Positions 33,461-42,647 of a DNA stretch of 64,000 nt are shown piece after piece. Position numbers and translations under genes: made by a program. Origin of the DNA: Micrococcales bacterium (GTDB lineage Bacteria; Actinomycetota; Actinomycetes; Actinomycetales; Dermatophilaceae); the NCBI GenBank assembly GCA_021287075.1, contig JAJTBD010000012.1, positions 49,487-113,486 on the forward strand, in the 5' to 3' direction. Below the pieces are notes generated by a model. That model was given only the letters and a program-made list of their open reading frames with translations. It was not told the DNA's origin and searched no databases. Position 1 is the first letter of the stretch, and each line of letters starts with the position of its first letter.

Positions 33461-33522
33461 GTTGACTTGTAGCAACTCACGCCTAAACCGGGCGTTTTAG
33501 GCGTGAGTTGCTACAACTCAAC
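33461..33522. terminator. 27-bp inverted repeat between convergent genes
   Basis: Arms 33461-33487 and 33496-33522 match with one mismatch around an 8-base loop. The sequence (TAGCAACTCACGCCTAAA in the arm) is AT-richer than its surroundings. It lies between malic enzyme and the converging NYN gene, so it probably ends both transcripts. Its composition and arm length set it apart from the GTATGCC hairpins. Confidence 0.7.
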
Positions 33523-33539
33523 GGGATGGGGCCCCGGGG

Positions 33540-33573
33540 GCGGGTATGCCGTGGGGGCGGGTATGCCGTGGGG
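33540..33573. repeat. tandem direct repeat carrying the GTATGCC motif
   Basis: A 17-base unit (GCGGGTATGCCGTGGGG) is present twice in tandem (33540-33556, 33557-33573), immediately 3' of the NYN gene. It shows the motif duplicating in direct rather than inverted orientation. Confidence 0.8.
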
Positions 33574-33592
33574 CCGGGGGCGCGGTCGGGCG

Positions 33593-34681
33593 TCAGCCGA
33601 TGCGGACCCGCTCGACATGCACCCAGAAGCGCTCGCGCAGCCGGAAGCGGGTCGACTCCTCCAGGTCATAGGCCTCGGTGTGGCTGCTGAGGTCGACCAG
33701 CAGCACCCGGTCGAGCTCGGCCGGGATCTGCGGGTGGCTGGCCTTGAGCTCGGCCAGCGCCTGCGGGGTCGCGGTGGTGCACCAGGCCGCGACCACCTGG
33801 CGGGCGACCGCATCGATGCTCTCGTCGGTCGGATGGCCCTCGGCGTCCACGCGGGGGCCGGTGTGCGCCGCGGCGACGGCGGGCTCGGGCAGGTGCAGCT
33901 GGGAGGCCCGCTTGTGCGCGAGCACGCTCGGGGTCGGGTGGCCCTCGTCCACCTGTCCCTCGCCAGCACCCGCCTCCCCCGGGGTCGCCGCACCTGGCGT
34001 CGCGGCCGCGGGCGGCGCGGGCCGCGGCCCCGGCTTAGGCGGCTGCGGCCCGGACGCGCTCTCCACCGCAGCCCGGGGCGTCTGTCCGGCCCCGTCCTCG
34101 GTGCTCTCGTGCGGGACGAGGGCGGCGGGGATCGCCTGGGGCCGGACCGTGCGGTCGATGACCTCGCCGTGGATCGGCAGCACACCGTCGGCGGCCAGGC
34201 CGAGGTGCTTGGCGACGGCGTGCGGGCGGCCCTCGCGGTCGGGCACGGCCAGCAGGACGACCTGCACCCCGTGGGCCTGGGCCTCCTCGACGGCCTCGGT
34301 CAGGTCGTCGTCGCCGGAGACCAGATAGATCACATCGGCCACACGGTTGCGCCCCTGGATCGCCAGGTCCAGCCCGAGCCGGACGTCGACGCCCTTCTGG
34401 TCGCCGCTGTAGGAGCGGCGGCCCAGCCGCAGCTTGACCCGGGGCAGCAGCCCGATGTCCTCCTGGCCCGGGTCGGCCACCCCGGAGCGCGACCCGGAGT
34501 CATACCAGTTGACCCGCAGCAGCGGCAGCCCGCTGTCGGCCTCGGCCTGCTCGACCAGGCCCGACACCAGCGCCGGGTAGTCGATCGTCACCGCCCTGCG
34601 GAAGGAACTGCCCGCGACGCGGGTCGCCGCCGAGGCGAGCAGGTAGCCGACGTCGACATAGACAGCGCAGTGGGACCTCAT
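33593..34681 (-). CDS. NYN-domain (PIN-like) protein
   Basis: A 362-aa protein with an N-terminal NYN/LabA-type nuclease domain (residues about 1-165): AVYVDVGYLLASAA (first Asp), RLGRRSYSGDQKGVDVRLGL (conserved KGVD) and VIYLVSGDDDLTEAVEEA (SGDxD). These acidic residues form the metal site in PIN-like ribonucleases. A Pro/Ala-rich linker (about 200-270) and a C-terminal helical domain of OST-HTH-like or unknown type follow. ATG at 34681 chosen because the fold begins there. RNA processing or turnover is the likely role. It diverges from the aminotransferase gene. Confidence 0.85.
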   Translation of the reverse strand: MRSHCAVYVDVGYLLASAATRVAGSSFRRAVTIDYPALVSGLVEQAEADSGLPLLRVNWYDSGSRSGVADPGQEDIGLLPRVKLRLGRRSYSGDQKGVDVRLGLDLAIQGRNRVADVIYLVSGDDDLTEAVEEAQAHGVQVVLLAVPDREGRPHAVAKHLGLAADGVLPIHGEVIDRTVRPQAIPAALVPHESTEDGAGQTPRAAVESASGPQPPKPGPRPAPPAAATPGAATPGEAGAGEGQVDEGHPTPSVLAHKRASQLHLPEPAVAAAHTGPRVDAEGHPTDESIDAVARQVVAAWCTTATPQALAELKASHPQIPAELDRVLLVDLSSHTEAYDLEESTRFRLRERFWVHVERVRIG

Positions 34682-34781
34682 GGCCCCTACTCTGCCAACA
34701 CCGGGCCGCCAGGACGTGATGTGGTGACCAGAACAGCGCAGGGCGATGCGCGGCATACGTCCCAAGTGCGACGATGGGCCC

Positions 34782-36077
34782 GTGACTGAGCAGACCGCCC
34801 CCCGGCCCCTGTCCGAGCGCTCCCTAGAGGAGCTCGCCGCCGTCCTTCAGGACGCCAAGCAGCGGTATGCCGCGCTCCAGGAGCGCGGCCTGAAGTTCGA
34901 CCTCACCCGGGGCAAGCCCTCGCCGGAGCAGCTCGATCTCAGCAATGACCTGATGCACCTGCCCACCGGCCACAAGGACGAGTCCGGCACCGACGTGCGC
35001 AACTACGGCGGCCTCACCGGGCTGCCCGCGATCCGGGCGCTCTTCGCCGAGCTGCTGTGGGTCGAGACCGACCAGGTCGTCGTCGAGGGCAACTCCAGCC
35101 TGACCGTCATGCACGACTGCCTCGTCGACCTGCTGCTGCACGGCGCACCGGAGTCGGAGCGGCCGTGGGTCAAGGAGGACAAGGTCAAGTTCCTCTGCCC
35201 GGTCCCCGGCTACGACCGCCACTTCGCGCTGCTGGAGCACATGGGCATCGAGATGGTCAACGTCCCGATGAACGACGACGGCCCCGACGCCGACGAGTGC
35301 GCGCGCATCGCCGGCTCCGACCCGCAGGTCAAGGGCATGTGGGTCGTGCCGACCTATGCCAACCCCACCGGCGGCACGACCACCCAGGAGGTCGCGAGCA
35401 AGCTGGCGTCGATGCAGACGGCCGCCCCCGACTTCCGCATCTTCTGGGACAACGCCTACGCCTTCCACCACCTGTCTGAGGAGGAGGCCAAGAGCGCCGA
35501 CATCATCACGCTCTGCTCGGCCGCCGGTCACCCCAACCGCGTGCTGATGTTCGCCTCCACCTCCAAGATCACCTTCGCCGGCGCCGGCGTCGCGGTCCTG
35601 GCCGCGTCCGCCGACAACATCGCGTGGTACACCGAGCACCTGTCGAAGGCCTCGATCGGCCCCGACAAGGTCAACCAGCTGCGTCACCTCGAGTTCTTCA
35701 AGGACGCCGACGGCGTGCGCGCCCACATGGGCCGTCACCGCGACATCCTCGCCCCCAAGTTCGCCGCGGTCGACGCCTCGCTCACGGGCGGGCTCGACGG
35801 CCTCGGCATCGCGGAGTGGAGCCACCCCAAGGGCGGCTACTTCGTCAACCTCGACGTCATGGACGGCACCGCCTCGCGGGTCGTCCAGCTCGCCAAGGAG
35901 GCGGGCATCGCGCTCACGCCGGCCGGGGCGTCCTTCCCCTATGGCAAGGACCCCCTCGACCGCAACATCCGGCTCGCACCGAGCTTCCCCTCGCTGGCCG
36001 AGGTGAGCGAGGCGATGGACGGCGTGGCCGTCTGCGTCCTGCTCGCGGCCGCCGAGCGGCTCACCGCGGGCGCGTAG
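34782..36077 (+). CDS. aspC: aspartate aminotransferase, type Ic (Rv3722c-like)
   Basis: PLP enzyme moving the amino group between aspartate and 2-oxoglutarate. The 431-aa sequence has KFDLTRGKPSPEQLDLS, FLCPVPGYDRHFALLEHMGI, VVPTYANPTGGTTTQEVASK, IFWDNAYAFHHL and the PLP-lysine motif FASTSKITFAGAGVAVLA, which mark the type Ic group known from the mycobacterial enzyme. GTG at 34782 (VTEQTAPRPLSERSLEEL) fits the family start; GACGAT lies 6 bases upstream, a weak leaderless -10. The next gene starts 35 bases downstream. Confidence 0.9.
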   Translation: MTEQTAPRPLSERSLEELAAVLQDAKQRYAALQERGLKFDLTRGKPSPEQLDLSNDLMHLPTGHKDESGTDVRNYGGLTGLPAIRALFAELLWVETDQVVVEGNSSLTVMHDCLVDLLLHGAPESERPWVKEDKVKFLCPVPGYDRHFALLEHMGIEMVNVPMNDDGPDADECARIAGSDPQVKGMWVVPTYANPTGGTTTQEVASKLASMQTAAPDFRIFWDNAYAFHHLSEEEAKSADIITLCSAAGHPNRVLMFASTSKITFAGAGVAVLAASADNIAWYTEHLSKASIGPDKVNQLRHLEFFKDADGVRAHMGRHRDILAPKFAAVDASLTGGLDGLGIAEWSHPKGGYFVNLDVMDGTASRVVQLAKEAGIALTPAGASFPYGKDPLDRNIRLAPSFPSLAEVSEAMDGVAVCVLLAAAERLTAGA

Positions 36078-36111
36078 CCGAGACACGACCTAGAGGAGAA
36101 AGGAGCCCATC

Positions 36112-36624
36112 ATGGGCGGCACAGAAGAGCGCGAGCAGGTCAGCGACGACCTCGGCACCTACAGCGTCGACGACGAGGACCAGCTCGAGCCCGAGGACAC
36201 GCTCATCCAGGACGGCGTCGAGGACGTGCTCGACCGCGGCTACTCCCCGCCCGACACCGACCGCGGCTCCCGCATGTGGGGCACGACGGCCGCCGAGCAG
36301 CACGGGCACGAGTCGCTCGACCAGCGCATCCTCCAGGAGGAGGAGGACCCGTGCTCGGCCTATGGCCGGCCCCACAACGAGTCCGGCCTCGACACCGCGC
36401 GGCTCGGTGGCGACGACCCCGACGCGATCGACGCCGACGAGGACTGGATCGGCGACCGCGAGGTCGGCTCCCAGCGCGCCGGGCGGCTCGTGGCCCCCGA
36501 CGAGGGTGCCCACGAGGACCACGACGGCGAGTCCTGGGGCCGCGATGTCGGCATCGACGGCGCCGGCGCCTCCGCCGAGGAGGCCGCGATGCACGTCATC
36601 GACGACGAGGACTACGACGGCTGA
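36112..36624 (+). CDS. DUF5709-type acidic protein
   Basis: A 170-aa very acidic soluble protein, unknown function. Repeated features are DDEDQLEPEDTLIQDGVEDV, DRGYSPPDTDRGS, SLDQRILQEEEDP and EEAAMHVIDDEDYDG, which is the pattern of the actinobacterial DUF5709 family. No signal peptide or membrane segment. A strong ribosome site (AAGGAG, 6 bases before the ATG) and the 35-base distance suggest co-transcription with the aminotransferase. Confidence 0.8.
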   Translation: MGGTEEREQVSDDLGTYSVDDEDQLEPEDTLIQDGVEDVLDRGYSPPDTDRGSRMWGTTAAEQHGHESLDQRILQEEEDPCSAYGRPHNESGLDTARLGGDDPDAIDADEDWIGDREVGSQRAGRLVAPDEGAHEDHDGESWGRDVGIDGAGASAEEAAMHVIDDEDYDG

Positions 36625-36643
36625 TTCCACCCGGACTCACGAG

Positions 36644-36678
36644 AGGTATGCCGCGGGGCCGGGCCCCGCGGCGTACCT
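36644..36678 (+). terminator. GTATGCC-type hairpin after the DUF5709 gene
   Basis: AGGTATGCCGCGGGGCC (36644-36660) pairs with GGCCCCGCGGCGTACCT (36662-36678) with one G-T pair. It starts 20 bases after the stop codon and ends just before the adenosine deaminase promoter. Confidence 0.75.
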
Positions 36679-36703
36679 GCGTCTGGGGGTGGTGGGCACC
36701 GCA

Positions 36704-36709
36704 TAGGGT
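36704..36709 (+). promoter_or_regulatory. -10 box of a leaderless promoter (adenosine deaminase)
   Basis: TAGGGT, 6-base spacer, ATG at 36716. No ribosome-binding site between them. Confidence 0.55.
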
Positions 36710-36715
36710 GACGGC

Positions 36716-37747
36716 ATGGCTCGTCCGCTGACGGAGCTGCCCAAGGCGCACCTCCACCTCCACTTCACCGGGTCGATGCGCGTGGAGACGGTGCGCGAGA
36801 TGGCCGCGCAGCACCGCATGGCGCTGCCGGACTCCCTGGAGCAGGACTACCCGCCCACGCTGGCGGCGGCCACTGACGAGCGCGGCTGGTTCCGCTTCCA
36901 GCGGCTCTATGACGCGGCGCGGCACTGCGTGCGGGGCGAGGCGGACATGCGCCGGATCGTGCGGGAGGCCGCGCAGGAGGATGCCGCCGAGGGCTCCCGG
37001 TGGCTCGAGCTCCAGGTGGACCCGACCTCCTATGCCCCCTTCGTCGGTGGCATCACCCCGGCGCTGGAGATCGTCCTCGACGAGGCCCGGGCGGTCTCGG
37101 CCGCCGGCCCCACCCAGGTGGCGATCATCGTGGCCGCCTCCCGCATCCGTCACCCGCTCGACGCCAAGACCCTCGCCCGGCTGGCGGCCCAGCACGCCGG
37201 CAGCGGCGCGGGCACCGTCGTCGGCTTCGGGCTGTCCAATGACGAGCGGCGCGGTGAGACAACGGAGTTCGCGCCGGCCTTCCGCATCGCGGAGCGGGCC
37301 GGGCTGGCCCTGATGCCCCACGCTGGCGAGCTGCTCGGGCCCGCCGAGGTGGCCACGACCCTCGAGGCGCTCCACCCGACCCGGATCGGCCACGGGGTGC
37401 GTGCGAACGAGGACCCGGCCGTGCTGGAGCGGGTCGCCGACGCAGGGGTCGCGCTCGAGGTCTGCCCGATGAGCAATGTCTCGCTCGGGGTCTATGTCGA
37501 CCCGGCCGAGGTGCCCCTGCGCCAGATCGTCGAGGCCGGGATCGACGTCGCGCTCGGCGCCGACGACCCACTGCTCTTCGACTCGCGGCTGGTCGACCAG
37601 TACGCCGTGGCCCGAGACGTGCTCGGCTTCGACGACGCGGGGCTGGCCGGTCTGGCGCGCTCGTCCTTCGCCGCCAGCCGCGCGCCCCAGGCGGTGCGCG
37701 ACGCCGCATACGCCGACATCGACAGCTGGCTGGCGTCGGCCGGCTAG
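36716..37747 (+). CDS. add: adenosine deaminase family protein
   Basis: Zinc hydrolase of purine salvage converting adenosine to inosine. The 343-aa protein has the metal-binding KAHLHLHFTGSM at residues 11-22, LMPHAGELLGP near 201, TRIGHGVRANED near 225 and VALGADDPLLF near 281, where the paired aspartates sit. SSR-type substrate specificity (adenosine against adenine or another nucleoside) cannot be told apart. The TAG stop overlaps the stop of the convergent LtrA-like gene in CTAG. Confidence 0.88.
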   Translation: MARPLTELPKAHLHLHFTGSMRVETVREMAAQHRMALPDSLEQDYPPTLAAATDERGWFRFQRLYDAARHCVRGEADMRRIVREAAQEDAAEGSRWLELQVDPTSYAPFVGGITPALEIVLDEARAVSAAGPTQVAIIVAASRIRHPLDAKTLARLAAQHAGSGAGTVVGFGLSNDERRGETTEFAPAFRIAERAGLALMPHAGELLGPAEVATTLEALHPTRIGHGVRANEDPAVLERVADAGVALEVCPMSNVSLGVYVDPAEVPLRQIVEAGIDVALGADDPLLFDSRLVDQYAVARDVLGFDDAGLAGLARSSFAASRAPQAVRDAAYADIDSWLASAG

Positions 37748-38951
37748 GCCTGCTCGCCCTCCTCGCCCATCCGCGCGATGTGGCGATAGCCGAGGACCTC
37801 GTAGCCCACCACGACGGCGGCCGGGGCGAGCGCGATCACGAGCAGGCACACCGGGATCGGGGCGCCGCCGGCGGCGAGCGCCACCGCTGCGGCCAGCGCG
37901 ATCAGCACCCCGGTCAGCTGGGCGGTGTGCAGGCGATAGTGCCGGCCGCCGAGCAGGTAGTAGATGCCATAGAAGGCGAGGACATAGACGGCGACGGGGA
38001 CCAGCAGGGCGCAGACGGTCCCCACCGCGGAGAGGTGGCTGGCACCCTCGAGGGCGGCCGCGGCGACGTGCAGGCCGGCACCGACCGCCGCGATCGCGGG
38101 GAAGACCAGCAGGTGCCCATAGCCCCACGCGAAGGCCCGGTCGAGCCGGGCCAGCAGCATCTCGCCCATGGGCATCGTGAAATAGATCCACCACATGCCC
38201 AGGGCCAGGCCCACGCCCGCCAGCCCGACCCCGACGGTCGGCCAGGACCACCCGCTGTGCTCGACCACCGCGCCGAGGGCCGTCGCGGTGCCGGTGATGA
38301 CCTCGCCGAGGGCGATGATCACGAGCAGGCTGTAGCGCTCGGCGATGTGGTGCGCGTGCCACGGGGTGCCCCCCTTGCGGGTCTCGGCGACAAAGGGCCC
38401 GAGCATCTCGATGAGGGTCAGCACCAGGGCGCACACCGCGAAGGCCGGCAGCGACAGGTGGAGCGGGATCAGGGCGCACCAGCCGACCTGGGCGATCCGA
38501 TGGTGGCCGCATAGGTGAGCGCCGCCGCACGGTGTCGGGGTGCCTGCCGGGCGGCGCGCAGCCACTGGAGCAGCATGGCCACCCGCATGACGACATAGCC
38601 GAGGACCATCACCCCGTTGTCGATGTGGCGGCCCTCGTCGATGGACTCGAATGCCGCGGGCAGCCCGAGGGCGAGGATGAGCACCCCCACCATCTGGAGC
38701 ATCGTGGTCAGCCGATAGGCCCAGTCGTCGGTGTCGAAGGCCGAGGCGAACCACGAGAAGTTGATCCACGCCCAGCAGGTGGCGAACATCGCGAACGAGA
38801 AGCCCGCCAGGGCGGCCCCGATGTGCCCCTCGCCCAGGAGGTGGGCGGTCTGCGCGGAGGCCACCGCGAAGGCCACGACGAAGGTCAGGTCGAAGAGCAG
38901 CTCCAGCGGGGTCGCTGCCCGATGCGACTCGGCCGGGTCGCGGCCGGCCAT
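37744..38951 (-). pseudogene. low-temperature-requirement protein A (LtrA)-like, frameshifted
   Basis: Two adjacent frames together encode one LtrA-family membrane protein. The 5' part (38951 to about 38497) gives AATPLELLFDLTFVVAFAVA and several membrane helices and ends near AALTYAATIG. The 3' part, in the next frame, resumes IAQVGWCALIPLHLSLPAFA and TPWHAHHIAERYSLLVIIAL, the conserved LtrA middle, and continues to GYRHIARMGEEGEQA. Inserting one base between the GG and ATC at about 38496-38499 restores the expected sequence, so this is a single-base deletion or an assembly error. No slippery heptamer is present. The start ATG at 38951 is chosen just after the murB stop; upstream in-frame starts exist. 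Confidence 0.75.
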
Positions 38952-38985
38952 CGGCGGGCGCGAGTGGGCCAGCCGGGGCCCGCGC

Positions 38986-40058
<1,073 letters not shown>

Positions 40059-40059
<1 letters not shown>

Positions 40060-40490
40060 CAGGCGAGCTGCACGCGGGCGGTGCAGCGGCCGAGGACCTT
40101 GTCCTCGCCGCAGGTGGCGCTGACCTCGAGCGTGGCCTGACGCGTCTGCTCGTCGAGGGCCGTGACCTTGCCGCCATAGACCACATCGGCGCCCTCGTCA
40201 TAGGACACGACGACCGGCTTGGTGAAGCGGGTGCCGAGCTCGACCACGGCACCGGCGTCGCCGGCCCAGTCCTCCACGGTGGTCGCGGCCGCGCCCATCG
40301 TGAACATGCCGTGGGCGATGACATCGGGCAGGCCGACGGACTGGGCGAAGCGCTCGTCCCAGTGGATGGGGTTGCGGTCCAAGGAGGCCCCGGCGTACTG
40401 CACCAGTGTGGCCCGGGTGATGTGGACGGTGGTCTCGGGCAGGGCGTCCCCGACGGAGACATCGGCGAAGGCGCGACGGGTCATCGTCAC
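40059..40490 (-). CDS. hadB: MaoC-type (3R)-hydroxyacyl-ACP/CoA dehydratase subunit, HadB-like
   Basis: Hot-dog-fold dehydratase subunit of 143 aa. The hydratase 2 motif is DRNPIHWDERFAQSVGLPDV followed by IAHGMFTMG, containing the catalytic Asp and His. In mycobacteria the HadA-HadB pair dehydrates in the FAS-II cycle; in this organism, which may lack mycolic acids, the physiological substrate is unclear. The ATG overlaps the hadA stop as ATGA, consistent with a heterodimer. Confidence 0.85.
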
Positions 40491-40933
40491 TCCCCTCCTC
40501 GGACGACGATCGTGGACAGCGAGGTGGCGACCGGCGCCCCCGCGAGCGTGTTGAGCTCACTGCGCATGGTCACCATCGAGTGGCCGCCGGCCTGGCGGAT
40601 CGAGTCGATCGTGAGGGTGCCGGTGATCTCGTCGCCGGCGACCATCGGCCGGTGGTGGATGAAGCGCTGCTCCCCGTGGACCACGCGCGAGTAGTCGACA
40701 CCCGCCTCGGGGTCGGCGACATACTGCGCGTCGCACTGCTGGCCGATCATGACCGCGAAGGTCGGGGTGGCGATGACATCGGCGTGGCCCGCGGCGCGCG
40801 CGGCCTCGACGTCGGTGTGGACCGGGTCGGTCGCGCCGACCGCCTCGGCGAACTCGCGGATCTTGGCCCGCGACACGGCATACGGCGCCGTGGGCGGATA
40901 GGTGCGCCCGATGAAGTCGGTGTTGACGGCCAT
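40487..40933 (-). CDS. hadA: MaoC-type dehydratase N-terminal subunit, HadA-like
   Basis: A 148-aa hot-dog protein of the FAS1-like dehydratase group. It begins MAVNTDFIGRTYPPTAPYAV, typical of HadA, with the REFAEAVGATDPVHTD and TPTFAVMIGQQCDAQY regions. It lacks the catalytic D-H motif of HadB and should be the scaffold subunit. Conserved order rpmG-hadA-hadB with flanking tRNA-Thr and tRNA-Met matches mycobacteria. A leaderless -10 (TAGACT) precedes the ATG. Confidence 0.85.
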   Translation of the reverse strand: MAVNTDFIGRTYPPTAPYAVSRAKIREFAEAVGATDPVHTDVEAARAAGHADVIATPTFAVMIGQQCDAQYVADPEAGVDYSRVVHGEQRFIHHRPMVAGDEITGTLTIDSIRQAGGHSMVTMRSELNTLAGAPVATSLSTIVVRGGE

Positions 40934-40940
40934 GCCCGCG

Positions 40941-40946
40941 AGTCTA
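40941..40946 (-). promoter_or_regulatory. -10 box of a leaderless promoter (hadA)
   Basis: TAGACT on the minus strand, 7-base spacer, ATG at 40933. hadA-hadB-murB-ltrA can be one transcript from here. Confidence 0.5.
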
Positions 40947-41067
40947 GGCGGTGGCTGGGGCTACTCCCCATTCATCCCGGCCGGTGGGCCGTATGCCGCG
41001 GGGACGACGAAGCGCGCCCGGCCGGTGGCCTGGGCGCGCTTCGCGATGTGCGGGTGGCGGACTCGCG

Positions 41068-41238
41068 TCAGCGGGTCTCGCGGTGCGTGGTGTGCGACTT
41101 GCAACGGGGGCAGAACTTCGCCAGCTCGAGCCGGTCGGGGTTGTTCCGACGGTTCTTCTTGGTGATGTAGTTGCGCTCCTTGCAGTCCACACACGCCATG
41201 GTGATCTTGGGGCGGACGTCGGCGCTCTTGCTAGCCAC
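41068..41238 (-). CDS. rpmG: 50S ribosomal protein L33 (zinc-binding type)
   Basis: L33 is a small zinc-ribbon protein near the E-site. The 56-aa product has CVDC and CPRC, spaced by [20 protein letters not shown], so it is the zinc-dependent form. The GTG at 41238 ([19 protein letters not shown]) has AGCAGG about 7 bases upstream; upstream codons in frame are not L33-like. It lies 134 bases downstream of tRNA-Met. Confidence 0.95.
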   Translation of the reverse strand: MASKSADVRPKITMACVDCKERNYITKKNRRNNPDRLELAKFCPRCKSHTTHRETR

Positions 41239-41372
41239 GGGGCAACCTGCTCTCGAAACTGCGGATGGACTGTGTATGCCGGGTGCTCCCGACATCGTGC
41301 TCGCGGCCGGAGGCGCACGAGGATTGACACAACAGAGTAGGCGATCCCAGACGTGAACCTGAAATCGTCTCG

Positions 41373-41446
41373 TAGCGGGAGCGGGGCTCGATCCCGCGAC
41401 CTCACGATTATGAGTCGTGCGCTCTAACCAGCTGAGCTACCCCGCC
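41373..41446 (-). tRNA. tRNA-Met (anticodon CAT)
   Basis: A 74-base cloverleaf on the minus strand: acceptor GGCGGGG with TCCCGCT (G-T pairs at both ends), D arm AGCTCAGCTGGTTAGAGC, anticodon arm CACGACTCATAATCGTG, T arm GCGGGATCGAGCCCCGC. The T loop reads ATCGAGC, so position 54 is A instead of the near-universal T. The discriminator is A and CCA is not encoded. The first pair is not mismatched C-A, so it is an elongator rather than initiator type; a lysidine tRNA-Ile is less likely but possible. Confidence 0.92.
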
Positions 41447-41492
41447 AGGGGCCTCAACGCCTCCCCGGGCGACCGGGCGAGGGTGAAACCTG

Positions 41493-41565
41493 AGCCCCCT
41501 GTCGGAATCGAACCGACGACCTTTTCCTTACCATGGAAACGCTCTGCCGACTGAGCTAAGGGGGC
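41493..41565 (-). tRNA. tRNA-Thr (anticodon GGT)
   Basis: A 73-base cloverleaf: acceptor GCCCCCT with AGGGGGC, D arm AGCTCAGTCGGCAGAGC, anticodon arm TTTCCATGGTAAGGAAA with loop ATGGTAA, T arm GTCGGTTCGATTCCGAC with the normal TTCGATT loop. Discriminator T, no encoded CCA. It precedes tRNA-Met on the same strand and both probably share a transcript with rpmG. Confidence 0.97.
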
Positions 41566-41642
41566 CTGCTCGACGCGCGAGCAGTGCAGCGGAGAGATTA
41601 CACGGGATAGGGCGCTGAGGTGAAATCCGGCCCCGCGCAGGC

Positions 41643-42077
41643 TCACGCGCGGCGCGCGGCGACCTCCTCCACGGCATACCCATAGCCGCGGATCCCGCAC
41701 CCGACGATCACCGCTGCGGCGATGTCGGACAGGTAGGAGTGGTGCCGGAAGGGCTCGCGCGCATGCACATTGGAGATGTGCACCTCCACGACCGGGCCGA
41801 CCACCGTCTCGAGGGCGTCGCGCACGGCGACCGAGGTGTGGGTCCAGGCGCCGGCGTTGACCACGACACCGGCCGCGCTCTCGCGCACCTCGTGGACCGC
41901 GTCGATGAGCTCGCCCTCATGGTTGGTCTGGCGGAACTCGACCTCCAGCCCGTGGCGGCCGGCGACCTCACGGCAGAGCGTCTCGACGTCGGCGAGCGTC
42001 GCGGAGCCATAGACCTGCGGGTCGCGCACGCCGAGGAGGTTGAGATTGGGTCCGTTGAGGACGACGACAGTGGCCAC
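41643..42077 (-). CDS. aroQ: 3-dehydroquinate dehydratase, type II
   Basis: Third step of the shikimate pathway. The 144-aa type II enzyme has VVLNGPNLNLLGVRDPQVYG at the N-terminus, FRQTNHEGELIDAVHEV, NAGAWTHTSVAVRDAL and VEVHISNVHAREPFRHHSYL, which carry the catalytic Tyr, His and Arg. GTG at 42077 has TAGGCT 6 bases upstream (leaderless). It stands alone, without other aro genes. Confidence 0.95.
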   Translation of the reverse strand: MATVVVLNGPNLNLLGVRDPQVYGSATLADVETLCREVAGRHGLEVEFRQTNHEGELIDAVHEVRESAAGVVVNAGAWTHTSVAVRDALETVVGPVVEVHISNVHAREPFRHHSYLSDIAAAVIVGCGIRGYGYAVEEVAARRA

Positions 42078-42083
42078 GGGCCC

Positions 42084-42089
42084 AGCCTA
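42084..42089 (-). promoter_or_regulatory. -10 box of a leaderless promoter (aroQ)
   Basis: TAGGCT on the minus strand with a 6-base spacer before the GTG at 42077. It lies in the 20-base gap after the thioesterase-gene stop. Confidence 0.55.
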
Positions 42090-42097
42090 GTGGGGCG

Positions 42098-42552
42098 CTA
42101 GCCCGCGGCGCCCGGCGCGAGAATGCCGCGCATCGCATCGCGCGCCCGGTCCGGGATCGGGGTGGGGCGGCGGGTCTGGGCGTCGACGAAGACGTGGACG
42201 AAGCGGCCCAGCGCGATCGGGGTGTCGTCGGCGCGGACCATCGCCAGCTCCCAGGTCATGCTGGAGCTGCCGACCCTGGCCGCCCGCAGGCCGATGTCGA
42301 GGGTCTCGGGATAGGCCGCGGACTCGACATAGCGGCACTGCGACTCCACGCACAGCCCGATCGAGTCCCCGTGCTCGATGTCGAGGCCGCAGTGCTCGAT
42401 CATCCACGCGTTGATGACGGTGTCCATCGCGAGGTAGTGGACGGTGTGTTGACGTGCCCATAGATGTCGTTGTCGTTCCAGCGCGTCTGGAAGGGCCGCC
42501 ACACGGGGTAGTCGGCGCGTAGCTGGGCTGCGGTGGGGACGTCGTGGGCCAT
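42098..42552 (-). pseudogene. acyl-CoA thioesterase (4HBT, FcbC-like), frameshifted
   Basis: A hot-dog thioesterase interrupted by one missing base. The 5' frame from the ATG at 42552 gives MAHDVPTAAQLRADYPVWRP and RWNDNDIYGHVN, with the conserved N-D-x-G-H-V-N motif. The next frame continues TVHYLAMDTVINAWMIEHCG and GSSSMTWELAMVRADDTPIA to the end. Adding one A at about 42449 yields the expected GHVNNTVHYLAMDT junction. Everything else is intact, so this is either a recent deletion or a sequence error. In other actinobacteria such genes hydrolyse acyl-CoAs of unknown chain type. Confidence 0.78.
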
Positions 42553-42647
42553 GTCGGCATCCTGCCGCTGCCCGCTCCCCCACTGCCAGTCCCCGCCACC
42601 AGCCGGACAGCCGGAATGCCGCGCTGCCGCGGCGCGGACGACCCCCG

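Noticed and set aside
38490..38502. Programmed ribosomal frameshift in the LtrA-like gene
   Set aside because: No slippery heptamer or downstream pseudoknot is visible, and the family is not known to use recoding. A deletion or sequence error is simpler.
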